A stretch of 8,311 nt of DNA from JAGMXM01 sp964458325 (GCA_964458325.1 CAYWIM010000130.1:1-8311); one strand, 5' to 3'; shown: positions 1 through 7,378, counted from the stretch's first letter. Numbers and translations are program-made. Notes: generated by a model from the letters alone, not told the origin.

Positions 1-175
1 GTATTTCACCGATGGGGTGGTGCTGGGATCCAGGAACTACGTGAACGGAGTGTTTGGGGAGTATCGGGATCGGTTTGGGCCGCGGCGGCGGAGCGGGGCG
101 CGCGCGATGCGGGGATTGGGTGCGCTGGGGGATCTGACGACGATGCGCGATCTGCGCGTCGATGTGGTGGGGTAA
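1..175 (+). CDS. REP-associated tyrosine transposase (IS200-like), C-terminal fragment cut by window edge
   Basis: The frame from base 2 encodes 57 residues ending in a TAA at 173-175. It contains YFTDGVVLGSRNYV, then RFGPRRRSGARAMRG, and ends MRDLRVDVVG. From family knowledge, this tail (a YFTDGxVLGS stretch, an FGPxRxxGAR basic stretch and a closing LRDLRV) is typical of the single-strand DNA transposases of the Y1/TnpA_REP group that are common in Verrucomicrobiota. These enzymes use a catalytic tyrosine and an HUH metal site to process REP hairpins. Both catalytic motifs lie upstream of the window, so activity cannot be judged. The gene converges on the sulfatase gene, with 40 bases between the two stop codons and no obvious terminator hairpin. 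The identification rests on tail similarity recalled from the family, not on the catalytic core. Confidence 0.68.
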   Translation, partial: YFTDGVVLGSRNYVNGVFGEYRDRFGPRRRSGARAMRGLGALGDLTTMRDLRVDVVG

Positions 176-215
176 TGGGGTAAGATTCTAGTGGCGTATC
201 GGGACGTCTACTCAT

Positions 216-1877
216 TCAATTGATGGGGAGGCGGGGGGTGCCGGGGACGAACTCGTCGCGGCTGAGGAAGCCGTCGCGGTCGGCGTCGCGGAGGCTGAAC
301 CATTTCCTCGCCTCGCCGGGTTTGCGGCTGGCGGTGAACTCCTCGTAGCTCAACCGGCCGTCCTGGTTCGAATCGAGGCGTTTGAACTGGGCGGCGCGAT
401 TACCGGTGGCGCCTGGTGCGGCGGCCTGGGCGCCCCGTTTCTTGGCTTCAGCGGCTTGCGGGGCGGGGAGCGCGGGCAGCGGGAGGTAGTCGAAATCGGT
501 GATCATCTTTTCGGCGAGGGCCAGGCGGAGCTCCGCTTCGATGTCGGCAACCGCGGATTGGCCGCTGAGGTTGCGCAGCTCGGATGGATCGTTCTCGAGG
601 TCGTAGAGTTCGTAGACTGGACGCGGCGTGGTGAAGTATGTGGCGGTGAGTTGGGGAGCGAGCGTTCCGTTGGTATGGGCAGCGACGATCTGCTGCCAGG
701 CGGGTCCGCCTGCCGAATCGACGGGCCCGTATGGGATCCAGGGTGTGCAGTTGTAGATGAACTTGTAGCGGTCAGACCGGACGGCGCGGGAGAGGTCGTA
801 GCCGCTGTTCTTCATGTTGACGGTGACGGGGGCGCTGCCGTGCGGGCCGCGCTCGACGAACAAATATTTCCGGGGGGTGAACGCCTTGCCTTGGAGCAGA
901 GGCAGGAAGCTGACGCCGGTCATCCGCTCGGGGATGGCCGCGCCGGCGGCATCGAGCAGGGTGGGGGCGAGGTCCTCGGCGCTGATCAATGCGCGCGATT
1001 CGAGGCCGGATCGGACGACGCCGGGCCAGCGGATCAAGCAGGGAACATTCGATCCGGGGTCGTAGAGGGATCCCTTGCCATGGGGCAGCGCGGCGCCGTT
1101 GTCGCCGACGAACACCACCAGGGTGCGGTCGAGGATGCCGCGCTGGCGAAGGGTATCGAGCACGCCTCCGACCGATCGGTCGAGGCGGTTGACCTCGGCG
1201 CAATAATCGGCGAGCTGCTCTCGCATGCCCGGCAGATCCGGCCAATGTGCCGGGAGGCGGAGAGAGGCGGGATCGGGTCGGAACTCGGCGGGGGCGTTCC
1301 AGACATGGTGGGGGTCGCTGAAGTTGGCCCAAAGAAAGAAAGGCTTGCCGGCAGGCACTTGATCGAGGAATTCGCCCACCAGCCGGGCGACCTCGGCGTC
1401 GGGGCCGGGCTGGAGGTAATCCACGCGGCGGGCGAAGGTCTTCAGCTGGTGGCGATCGAAGATACTCGCCATGGCTGGATTCGCCGACCCGGGACCGTCC
1501 AGGTGATAGCTCCGACCGCAGGCGCCCGTGAAGTAGCCTTTTTGGTCGCGCAGGATTTCGGGTAGCGTCACCTCGTCGGCCGGGAGGGGGGAGGTGAACC
1601 GCGTCATGCGCGCGGCGACCGGAGACCGGCCCGTCATGAGCGTGGCGCGGGAGGGAACGCACTGAGGCGCGGCGGTGAAGAAACGGTGGAAGCGCATGCC
1701 TTCGGCGGCGAGGCGATCGAGGGCGGGCGTTTTCACGTTCGAGTCGCCATAGGCGCCCACGAACGGATAGCTATGATCGTCGCTGAGGAGGAGGAGGATG
1801 TTGGGCTGCGAGGGGGCAGCGGCGGCGAGCTGGCTGCCAAGCAGACCGATCCAAAACATGGGCAGGATGGATTTCAT
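216..1877 (-). CDS. Secreted sulfatase, N-sulfoglucosamine sulfohydrolase-like, with C-terminal EF-hand pair
   Basis: This 553-residue protein is a family S1 sulfatase that should hydrolyse sulfate groups outside the cytoplasm. Residues 1-20 look like a signal peptide (Lys2, hydrophobic core, AAAA before the mature end), which supports this ATG although no clear Shine-Dalgarno precedes it. NILLLLSDD (26-34) supplies the first metal aspartates. CVPSR at 73-77 fits C-x-P-x-R, in which Cys73 is converted to formylglycine. Further active-site elements are SDPHH (187-191), GDNG (258-261) and HGKG (266-269). Order and spacing follow human SGSH, including GRSYHLDG (121-128), a YNCTPW segment and a closing VYELYDLENDPSELRNL-type motif. 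This suggests N-sulfated sugar chemistry, but the real substrate is unknown. After a Pro/Ala-rich linker (about 467-495) come two EF-hand loops, 502-513 and 531-542. The gene lies 153 bases downstream of recN on the same strand. No maturation enzyme is encoded nearby. Confidence 0.93.
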   Translation of the reverse strand: MKSILPMFWIGLLGSQLAAAAPSQPNILLLLSDDHSYPFVGAYGDSNVKTPALDRLAAEGMRFHRFFTAAPQCVPSRATLMTGRSPVAARMTRFTSPLPADEVTLPEILRDQKGYFTGACGRSYHLDGPGSANPAMASIFDRHQLKTFARRVDYLQPGPDAEVARLVGEFLDQVPAGKPFFLWANFSDPHHVWNAPAEFRPDPASLRLPAHWPDLPGMREQLADYCAEVNRLDRSVGGVLDTLRQRGILDRTLVVFVGDNGAALPHGKGSLYDPGSNVPCLIRWPGVVRSGLESRALISAEDLAPTLLDAAGAAIPERMTGVSFLPLLQGKAFTPRKYLFVERGPHGSAPVTVNMKNSGYDLSRAVRSDRYKFIYNCTPWIPYGPVDSAGGPAWQQIVAAHTNGTLAPQLTATYFTTPRPVYELYDLENDPSELRNLSGQSAVADIEAELRLALAEKMITDFDYLPLPALPAPQAAEAKKRGAQAAAPGATGNRAAQFKRLDSNQDGRLSYEEFTASRKPGEARKWFSLRDADRDGFLSRDEFVPGTPRLPIN

Positions 1878-2030
1878 GATTTCAGAGGGGATGGAGATGA
1901 ATCAGGCATCGTGGGTGTGGCGATATGCGGTCGGGAGCATGGAGACAAGACGCGGCTTTGTCAGCAATGAAATCACGTTGCCGCGGCGGCGGGTGCGACG
2001 TGAGCTGCTGACTGATCTCGCGCCACCGCC

Positions 2031-3725
2031 CTACTTGTCCAGCTCGTCGACGCTGGCCAGCAATGCGGCGGCATGCTGGCGGGCGGCCGGGGTGTGGCCG
2101 CCGAGCATGCGGGCCAGCTCGGCGACGCGATCCTCACCCGCGATTCGCTCGATGGCGGTGAGGGTCCGGCCACCGACGACCTCTTTTCTGACCATGTAAT
2201 GCGAATCGGCGGCGACGGCTACTGGCGCCAGATGCGTGACGCATAACACCTGGCGCCGCCGGGCGATTCGCCGCATTTTTTGGCCGACAACTCGGGCCGT
2301 CTCGCCGCCGATGTTGGCATCGACCTCGTCGAAAATCAGCACCGGCACTTCGTCCTCGGCGGCCAGCACGGTCTTCAATGCCAGCATGACGCGGGCCATC
2401 TCCCCCGAGGAGGCGATTCGCCGCAGCGGGCGGGGCGGCTCGCCGGGGTTGGCGGTGAATTGGAAATCCACCGTGTCCAATCCGCTGGCCTGGGTGCGGC
2501 TCATCTCCTGGGGGTGGGCGATCGATTCGATGGGGATGTCGAAGTGGCTCCGCGCAAAGCCCAGGTCGGCGAGCTCCTTACGGACCGCCCGGCACAGCTC
2601 GGGAATGAGGCGCTGGCGCAGTTTGGATAGGGATTGGCCCGCGCGCCAGAGATCGGCCTGGATCCGGCCGGCGTCCGTCTCGAGCCGAGCGGCCTCGGAG
2701 GCCTGTTGCTCGAGCCGATCCAGCTTCTGCCGAGCGGCTTCTCCGGCCTCGAGAATCGCGGCGATCGACCCCCCGTATTTACGCTGGAGCGAATGGATCA
2801 GATCGAGACGTTCCTCGAGCTGCTGCAGGCGGGCGGGATCGACCTCGATTCGATCCAGGTAATGCGAGAGGGTGTTTTGGAGATCGCGCAGCCGGCCCAC
2901 CCCATCCTCGAGAGGGGCGGCCAAGGGTTGAGCCCCGGGATCCAGCCGCGTCAACTCCTGAATCCATCGAACCATCTGGCCGCACCCGGCGAGCAGATTG
3001 CCATCCTCCTCCGCGAGACGTCCCATCATCTGCTGGCCCAATTCCAGGATCCGCGCGGCATTCCGGGCCCGGCCGTGCTCGCACTCGAGGGCGGGCAGCT
3101 CGTCGGGCTGGAGGCGGGCGGCGTCAATCTCGGCCGCCTGATGGCGCCAGCGGTCCAGCTGCCGCGCGCGCTCGGCCTCGTCCAGCACGAGCGACGAGCG
3201 TTCGGCCTCGATCCGGGCGCGGCGGCGGACCATGGCGGCAAACGTCTCGCGCGCCTCAGCCAGCCGCCCGTAGGCATCCAAAATATCCAGCTGCCGCGCG
3301 GGTTCGAGCAGGGACTGATGGTCATGGGGGCCATGGATATCCACGAGCCATTCTCCGAGCTGCCTGAGCTGCGGGAGGGTGGCGGGGGAGCTGTTGACAA
3401 ACTGCCGGCTGACGCCCGAGGAAGTGAGGGTTCGCCTGACGAGGAGCTGGCCGGCATCGCCCGGATCGAGGCCGTTTTCCTCGAGCCAGGCGGACCACGG
3501 GGCCCGGGGCGGGCGGATGTCGAACAACGCCTCGACGGCGCACGCGTCGGCCCCGCTCCGGATGAGGGTGCGATCGGCGCGCTCGCCCAGGACCAGATTG
3601 AGCGCTCCGATGAGGATCGACTTGCCGGCGCCGGTCTCGCCGGTCACGGCGCAGAATCCCGGCGACAGCTCGAGGGTGAGATCGGCAACCAGGGCAAGGT
3701 TTTTGATGCGGAGCGTGCTCAGCAT
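2031..3725 (-). CDS. recN: DNA repair protein RecN (SMC-like ATPase)
   Basis: RecN is a cytoplasmic SMC-like ATPase that acts at double-strand breaks with RecA. From the ATG at 3725 the product is 564 residues, close to the usual 550-570. It starts MLSTLRIKNLALV, the expected RecN N-terminus. The frame extends to an ATG at 3779, but the extra 18 residues have no family counterpart; neither start has a convincing ribosome binding site. Counting from 3725, visible motifs are Walker A GETGAGKS (about 29-36), DIHGPHDHQSLL (about 129-140, normally DIHGQHEHQSLL), a long coiled-coil middle rich in Glu, Arg, Leu and Gln (about 155-380), the signature ASSGEMARV (about 439-447), Walker B VLIFDEVD (about 462-469) and the His-loop VTHLAPVA (about 496-503). 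The His-loop departs from the common THLPQVA by losing the Gln. All ATPase motifs are otherwise intact, so the gene should be functional. Confidence 0.96.
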   Translation of the reverse strand: MLSTLRIKNLALVADLTLELSPGFCAVTGETGAGKSILIGALNLVLGERADRTLIRSGADACAVEALFDIRPPRAPWSAWLEENGLDPGDAGQLLVRRTLTSSGVSRQFVNSSPATLPQLRQLGEWLVDIHGPHDHQSLLEPARQLDILDAYGRLAEARETFAAMVRRRARIEAERSSLVLDEAERARQLDRWRHQAAEIDAARLQPDELPALECEHGRARNAARILELGQQMMGRLAEEDGNLLAGCGQMVRWIQELTRLDPGAQPLAAPLEDGVGRLRDLQNTLSHYLDRIEVDPARLQQLEERLDLIHSLQRKYGGSIAAILEAGEAARQKLDRLEQQASEAARLETDAGRIQADLWRAGQSLSKLRQRLIPELCRAVRKELADLGFARSHFDIPIESIAHPQEMSRTQASGLDTVDFQFTANPGEPPRPLRRIASSGEMARVMLALKTVLAAEDEVPVLIFDEVDANIGGETARVVGQKMRRIARRRQVLCVTHLAPVAVAADSHYMVRKEVVGGRTLTAIERIAGEDRVAELARMLGGHTPAARQHAAALLASVDELDK

Positions 3726-3882
3726 GACGCGATGAAGCCTGTCCCAAAAATTCGTATTTGGCAACAAATGCATGGCCATATCGGCGGCGCTGCACTATGT
3801 TCCGGCAAAAAATGCAACCGATGACCCGTGAAAATCCCGGCGGATCACGGCGGCGGGCGGGGCGCTGAGCAGGGTGAACCGC

Positions 3883-4665
3883 ATGCCGCTGACCCTTCTA
3901 TTTCTGGGCACTGGGACCTCGCAAGGCGTGCCGATGATCGGGAAGGAGTACCCGCCCGAATTCCTGGCCAACCCCAAGAACCATCGGACCCGCCCATCGA
4001 TCTATCTGGCGACGCCGCGGGTTCGGCTGGTGGTGGATACCACGCCGGAATTTCGGGTCCAGATGCTGCGCGAGGACATCCGTTGGCTTGATGCCGTGCT
4101 GATCACCCATTCCCACGCAGATCACATCATGGGGCTGGACGATTGCCGGCGGTTCTGCGATCTGCGGGGGGGCGCGTTGCCGGTGTATGCCGGGGCCGAG
4201 ACCATGGCGGACCTGCGCCGCGTGTTTGCCTACGCGTTCCGGGAGGGGCCGATCCTGCCGGGATATTTCATGCCGGAGCCCCGCGTGCTGGATGGGACGT
4301 TTAGTCTGGGCGATCTGGACGTGACGCCTTTGCCGCTGCCGCACGGGTCCACGCCGACGCACGGATACCTGTTCGAGCAAGCGGGAGTGAAATGCGCAGC
4401 CTATCTGAGCGACTGCCAGGCGGTGCCGCCGGCGGTGATCGATCGGATCCGAGGCGTTCGGATCGCCGTCCTCGATGCGTTGCGGCCCAAGCCGCATCGC
4501 ACGCACATGTGCCTTGAGGAAGCCCTCGATGCCGCCCGTCGGATTGGCGCCGAGCGCTCATATCTGACTCACTTGACCCATGATTACGACCATGACCGCG
4601 ACCAGGCGACCTTGCCGGCCGGGATCGAACTTGCCTATGACGGATTGCGCGTCGAAATCGACTGA
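3883..4665 (+). CDS. PhnP-like metallo-beta-lactamase-fold hydrolase
   Basis: This cytoplasmic hydrolase of about 260 residues begins MPLTLLFLGTGTSQGVPMIG, the typical first strand and glycine turn of PhnP-type metallo-beta-lactamase proteins. I prefer the ATG at 3883 because AGGGTG (3871-3876) lies six bases upstream. A GTG at 3874 would add three residues. Metal ligands are visible: THSHADH (residues 75-81 from the ATG), a His in LPHGST (154), Asp177 in YLSDCQ, and the C-terminal DALRPKPHRTH followed by YLTHLTHDYDH. Family members are metal-dependent phosphodiesterases acting on cyclic phosphate esters, PhnP itself on ribosyl cyclic phosphate. No phn genes occur here, so the substrate is unknown. 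The TIGR03790-type gene starts 31 bases after the stop on the same strand, suggesting one transcript. The upstream region is shared with divergent recN. Confidence 0.92.
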   Translation: MPLTLLFLGTGTSQGVPMIGKEYPPEFLANPKNHRTRPSIYLATPRVRLVVDTTPEFRVQMLREDIRWLDAVLITHSHADHIMGLDDCRRFCDLRGGALPVYAGAETMADLRRVFAYAFREGPILPGYFMPEPRVLDGTFSLGDLDVTPLPLPHGSTPTHGYLFEQAGVKCAAYLSDCQAVPPAVIDRIRGVRIAVLDALRPKPHRTHMCLEEALDAARRIGAERSYLTHLTHDYDHDRDQATLPAGIELAYDGLRVEID

Positions 4666-4696
4666 ACCGAAGGCCCCCGCCGGTCGTCCAAGGAGC

Positions 4697-6409
4697 ATGG
4701 ATCGTCCGTGCGCGGTCGATAGTCGAAGTGCAGGCATCCGGCTCTTTAGCGGGGGAGCGGGGCATCTGGCGGGCCTGATGACGCTGCTGGTGTCGGCCCT
4801 GGCGGGTCCGGCTGGTCATGGGGCGGGCCGGGGGGACGAGACCCTCGTCATTTACAATCGTCAATGGCCCGATTCCCAGGCGGTGGCCGAGCATTACGCG
4901 CTCGTCCGGCAGGTCCCTTCCGACCAGGTGATCGGCCTGGACCTGTCGCGAGCGGAGACGATTTCCCGAACCGAGTACCAGACTCGCCTCGAGGCGCCGT
5001 TGCTGGAAGCGATGGAATCCCGCCACTGGTTCACCTTCCGTCTGGCGATCCAGATGGCGACGGCGGATGCGGCGGGCCGGGGGTATGCGCGGCTGATCGG
5101 ATCGCGCGTGCGGTATGCGGTGCTTTGTTACGGCGTGCCCTTGCGGATCGCGCCGGACACGAACGTAGTCGAGGCGGGGCAGCACCTGCTGAAGCCGGGC
5201 TTGCGCCGAAACGAAGCCGCGGTGGATTCCGAGCTGGCCCTGCTGCCCTGGGTCAAGCAGGGGCGTCGGTTGTACGGGATGGTGGCCAACCCGCAATACC
5301 AGGCCGGCCAGGCCTCCCTCATCCATCCGACCAACGGCGTCCTGATCGTGGGCCGGGTGGACGGGCCTTCCGCGGAGATCGCGCGCCGCCTGGTCGACCA
5401 GGCGGTGGCCGCCGAGCAGCGCGGGCTTTGGGGGCGCGCCTACTTCGACGCGCGGGGGATCCGGACCGGGACGTATCGCGTGGGGGACGACTGGCTCCAT
5501 GCCGCGGCCACGGCCACCCGGAAGTTCGGATTCGAGACGGTGCTCGATGACCAGGCGGCCACATTCCCGGCGGGATTTCCCCTGAGCCACATCGCGCTTT
5601 ATGCGGGGTGGTATGACAGCCAAGTCAGCGGGCCGTTCCGGTTGCCGCAGGTCGAGTTTGCGCCAGGCGCGGTCGCGTATCACCTGTTCTCGTTCAGCGC
5701 CAGCTCGGTCCGGACCTCATCGAGCTGGGTGGGAGCGCTTCTCTCGAAGGGGGCGACGGCGACGATGGGCTGCGTGTATGAGCCGTATCTGGATGCGACG
5801 CCGAATCTCGAGGTGTTTTTCAAGCGGCTTCTGGAGGGTTTCACGTTCGGCGAGGCCGCCCTGGCCTCGCAGCGGTTTCTTTCGTGGCAGACAGCGGTGG
5901 TGGGGGATCCGCTCTACCTGCCGATGCCGCAGGATCCGCTGGCGGCCGGAGTGATCGGGCCCGACGATGTCCAGCCCTGGCGGGTTCTGCTGCAAGCCAA
6001 TCGCATGGCCGAGAGCAGAACCCCTCGAGACGAGGTCATTCGTTTCCTGCGTGGATCGCCTGTGACCGCCTCGAGCGCGGTCCTGCTCGAGAAGATGGCC
6101 GATCTCGAGCATGCGGCGGGCCAGACGGCGTCCGCGATCGCCGCGCTCGAGAGCGCCCGCAGGCTCACCGTATCTCCCCAGCAGGGAATCCGGATCACCC
6201 TTGCCCTGGGCCGCTGGATGGCTCAAGCGCGCCAAACCCGGGAGGCTTACGCGCTGTACCAGGAATTTCTCCGCCAGCATCCGGACTACCCCGATCGGCT
6301 CTCCGTGTATCGCGTGCTTCAGACCCTGGCCACGCAGCTGGGCCAAAAAACCGAAGCCAACCAGTACCAGGCCGAGATCGACCGTCTCAGCCCTCCCAGC
6401 CCCAAGTGA
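4697..6409 (+). CDS. TIGR03790 family secreted protein with C-terminal TPR-like tail
   Basis: The likely product is 570 residues from the ATG at 4697. The frame is open further upstream, but that would overlap the hydrolase gene. Residues 1-45 look like a long signal peptide with a core LAGLMTLLVSALAG; the ATG at 4778, inside that core, is a poorer alternative. AAGGAG is present but only one base from the 4697 ATG. The mature part begins ETLVIYNRQWPDSQAVAEHYA, matching the TIGR03790 start, a family of unknown function frequent in Verrucomicrobiota and Planctomycetota. Further family-like motifs are RYAVLCYGVPLRI (about 140-151), GWYDSQVSGPF (304-314), ATATMGCVYEPYLD (about 353-366) and VGDPLYLP (402-409). 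Residues about 462-566 are helical, with two or three TPR-like units suggesting protein contacts. It follows the hydrolase gene by 31 bases, so co-transcription is likely. No reaction can be assigned. Confidence 0.82.
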   Translation: MDRPCAVDSRSAGIRLFSGGAGHLAGLMTLLVSALAGPAGHGAGRGDETLVIYNRQWPDSQAVAEHYALVRQVPSDQVIGLDLSRAETISRTEYQTRLEAPLLEAMESRHWFTFRLAIQMATADAAGRGYARLIGSRVRYAVLCYGVPLRIAPDTNVVEAGQHLLKPGLRRNEAAVDSELALLPWVKQGRRLYGMVANPQYQAGQASLIHPTNGVLIVGRVDGPSAEIARRLVDQAVAAEQRGLWGRAYFDARGIRTGTYRVGDDWLHAAATATRKFGFETVLDDQAATFPAGFPLSHIALYAGWYDSQVSGPFRLPQVEFAPGAVAYHLFSFSASSVRTSSSWVGALLSKGATATMGCVYEPYLDATPNLEVFFKRLLEGFTFGEAALASQRFLSWQTAVVGDPLYLPMPQDPLAAGVIGPDDVQPWRVLLQANRMAESRTPRDEVIRFLRGSPVTASSAVLLEKMADLEHAAGQTASAIAALESARRLTVSPQQGIRITLALGRWMAQARQTREAYALYQEFLRQHPDYPDRLSVYRVLQTLATQLGQKTEANQYQAEIDRLSPPSPK

Positions 6410-6468
6410 CGGGCCGCTCTGCGTCCGGCTGAGGGTCAGGATCGTCAACGACCTGCCCACCCTCGAAC

Positions 6469-6774
6469 GTGATTTCGAGAGATTCGGCGGAAAAGCTTGC
6501 CGGCAAGCAGGCATGTCCACCGTTGGAATGCTGTGTCCAGGATGCCCGGGATTTTGTGGGGGTGTTGGTCGAGCATTACGGATTCCGCCGCGAGAATGTC
6601 ATCGAGCTGTATGACGAGGCGGCGACGCGAAAGGCAATGCTCAGTACGCTCGCGGGGCTGAGAGACCGAGTGAAGGAACATCAAAACTTGGTGATTTTCT
6701 TTGCTGGTCATGGGCAGGAGGACCGCAAGCGGGGTCTGCGGTGTTGGATTCCCCTGGAAAGGGCGGCGATTTGA
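6469..6774 (+). pseudogene. Caspase-like (peptidase C14) fragment, truncated at both ends
   Basis: This frame can start at GTG 6469 but opens only after the TGA at 6430-6432. The convincing part runs PPLECCVQDARDF, LVEHYGFRRENV, LYDEAATRKAML and LVIFFAGHGQED, to WIP at 6745-6753. This is the p20-type order of bacterial caspase-like peptidases: acidic QDA helix, YGF, ATR, then the hydrophobic strand ending in GHG with the catalytic His. The expected first strand (ALVIGxxxY) is missing; in its place stands AGKQAC around a 14-bp palindrome. After WIP the frame reads ten codons at most (ending AAI) and stops, before any Asp-x-Cys-His-Ser-type cysteine segment, and I see no such segment further on. 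It therefore lacks the nucleophile and should be inactive. Its 3' part is antisense to the coiled-coil gene. A small expressed protein is possible, but a decayed remnant fits better. Confidence 0.72.
6495..6508. repeat. Perfect 14-bp palindrome, possible REP-like or interspersed-repeat end
   Basis: GCTTGCCGGCAAGC is identical to its reverse complement with no spacer. It sits at the left edge of the recognisable caspase homology, in the 59-base to 110-base stretch after the TIGR03790-type gene. The flanking sequence GCAGGCATGTCCACCG resembles, from memory, dispersed GC-rich elements in Verrucomicrobiota genomes; that is an impression and not a search result. A REP-associated transposase tail lies at the other end of the window, and such enzymes act on hairpin-forming repeats. 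As a transcription terminator it is poor because no T-tract follows on either strand. Confidence 0.45.
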
Positions 6775-7339
6775 GTTTATTTTCGCCGTCTTTGGGCCTT
6801 TCCGCCATGGCTTCGAGGATCGCCAGCTCCTCGTCAGCCAAGGCGGGCTCTTCGTCAGCCAGAACGTCCTCGGTTTTCTGGCCTTCAATGGCACGGTCCA
6901 GGGCGGTATCGATCTTCCGCAGGAACTGTTCGACCGAGACATCGGCGCGCAGGATCATCTTCTTGATCTGATCAAGATCGAGGAAGCGTTTCATATTGTT
7001 CCAAGCAGTCTTGCGTTTGGCGCCCGAGCACCGTTCGAGCTTGAAACGATAAAGGGAAAAGAAGGCGCGGGCTTTGGTGGCGCAGGATATTTCGTAACGC
7101 AAATCCGAAATCTGGCGATAGAGAGCCTTCAGTTCCGCATCCGCCAGCCGCTTGTCGAGGTTGTGGCTCTTGAGGATGGCATCTGCTCTTTTCTTGAGAG
7201 AGAAATCGATCTCCCGCTGGCAGCGTATGTAGTCGCGTGTCAGCTCGGCCAGCCGGCAATCCAATGCCGCCTCCTTGCGGCGCAGGTTCAGCACCGCGGT
7301 CTGAAGACGGCGTTCATTGAACAATTTGTCTTCAAACAT
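6641..7339 (-). CDS. Coiled-coil protein of unknown function, 3' end reading into caspase remnant
   Basis: I do not recognise this 232-residue protein. The ATG at 7339 is well supported by AAAGGAGGAG ending five bases upstream, the best ribosome binding site in the window. The frame itself extends to 7462. There is no signal peptide or membrane segment, so it is probably cytoplasmic. Residues about 1-85 and 120-180 are strongly helical and charged, rich in Lys, Arg, Glu and Leu, consistent with coiled coils. An acidic stretch at 160-173 repeats a seven-residue unit (LADEEPA, LADEELA). From about residue 196 the composition changes to a Pro/Ser-rich tail that is simply the antisense of the caspase-like fragment, so the native stop codon was probably lost in a rearrangement. 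The gene is divergent from the sigma factor gene across 199 bases, which may mean shared control. A structural or adaptor role is possible but unproven. Confidence 0.7.
   Translation of the reverse strand: MFEDKLFNERRLQTAVLNLRRKEAALDCRLAELTRDYIRCQREIDFSLKKRADAILKSHNLDKRLADAELKALYRQISDLRYEISCATKARAFFSLYRFKLERCSGAKRKTAWNNMKRFLDLDQIKKMILRADVSVEQFLRKIDTALDRAIEGQKTEDVLADEEPALADEELAILEAMAERPKDGENKLKSPPFPGESNTADPACGPPAHDQQRKSPSFDVPSLGLSAPRAY
6826..6861 (-). repeat. Short direct repeat, 21-base period, encoding a duplicated heptad
   Basis: GCTCCTCGTCAGCCA at 6826-6840 recurs as GCTCTTCGTCAGCCA at 6847-6861, with one mismatch. The 21-base period equals seven codons and produces LADEEPA followed by LADEELA in the leftward coiled-coil protein. 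It is most likely a small in-frame duplication within that gene. Confidence 0.6.
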
Positions 7340-7361
7340 ATTCTCCTCCTTTGTGATCCGA

Positions 7362-7378
7362 AATTCATGCTGTGAATT
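7362..7378. repeat. Inverted repeat upstream of the coiled-coil gene, possible operator
   Basis: AATTCA and TGAATT are exact inverse complements separated by the five bases TGCTG. The element lies 22 to 38 bases upstream of the leftward ATG at 7339, just outside its ribosome binding site. That is a plausible place for an operator or for the 5' leader. Six-base arms can arise by chance in AT-rich DNA. Confidence 0.3.

Noticed and set aside
1346..1359. Sequence similar to the 14-bp palindrome (GCTTGCCGGCAGGC) inside the sulfatase gene
   Set aside because: It encodes the expected PAGKPF segment of the sulfatase and is not a perfect palindrome, so coding constraint explains it.
456..1565. Long rightward open frame (369 codons) opposite the sulfatase gene
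   Set aside because: It is antisense to a clear sulfatase, has no recognisable domain, and its Gly/Glu/Val-rich composition is what GC-rich antisense frames give.
1980..1987. GCCGCGGC palindrome after recN as a terminator
   Set aside because: Only eight bases with no loop, and no T-tract follows on the leftward strand.
3758..3801. Possible promoters for the hydrolase gene (TTGGCA at 3758; TGGCCA at 3773 with TATGTT at 3796)
   Set aside because: Each pairing has a weak half or wrong spacing, so neither stands out from chance.
2634..3824. Long rightward open frame (396 codons) opposite recN
   Set aside because: Antisense to an intact recN with all ATPase motifs; no domain seen.
4301..5683. 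Long leftward open frame (460 codons) across the hydrolase and TIGR03790-type genes
   Set aside because: It spans two well-supported genes in antisense and is rich in Arg, Pro and Gly with no motif.
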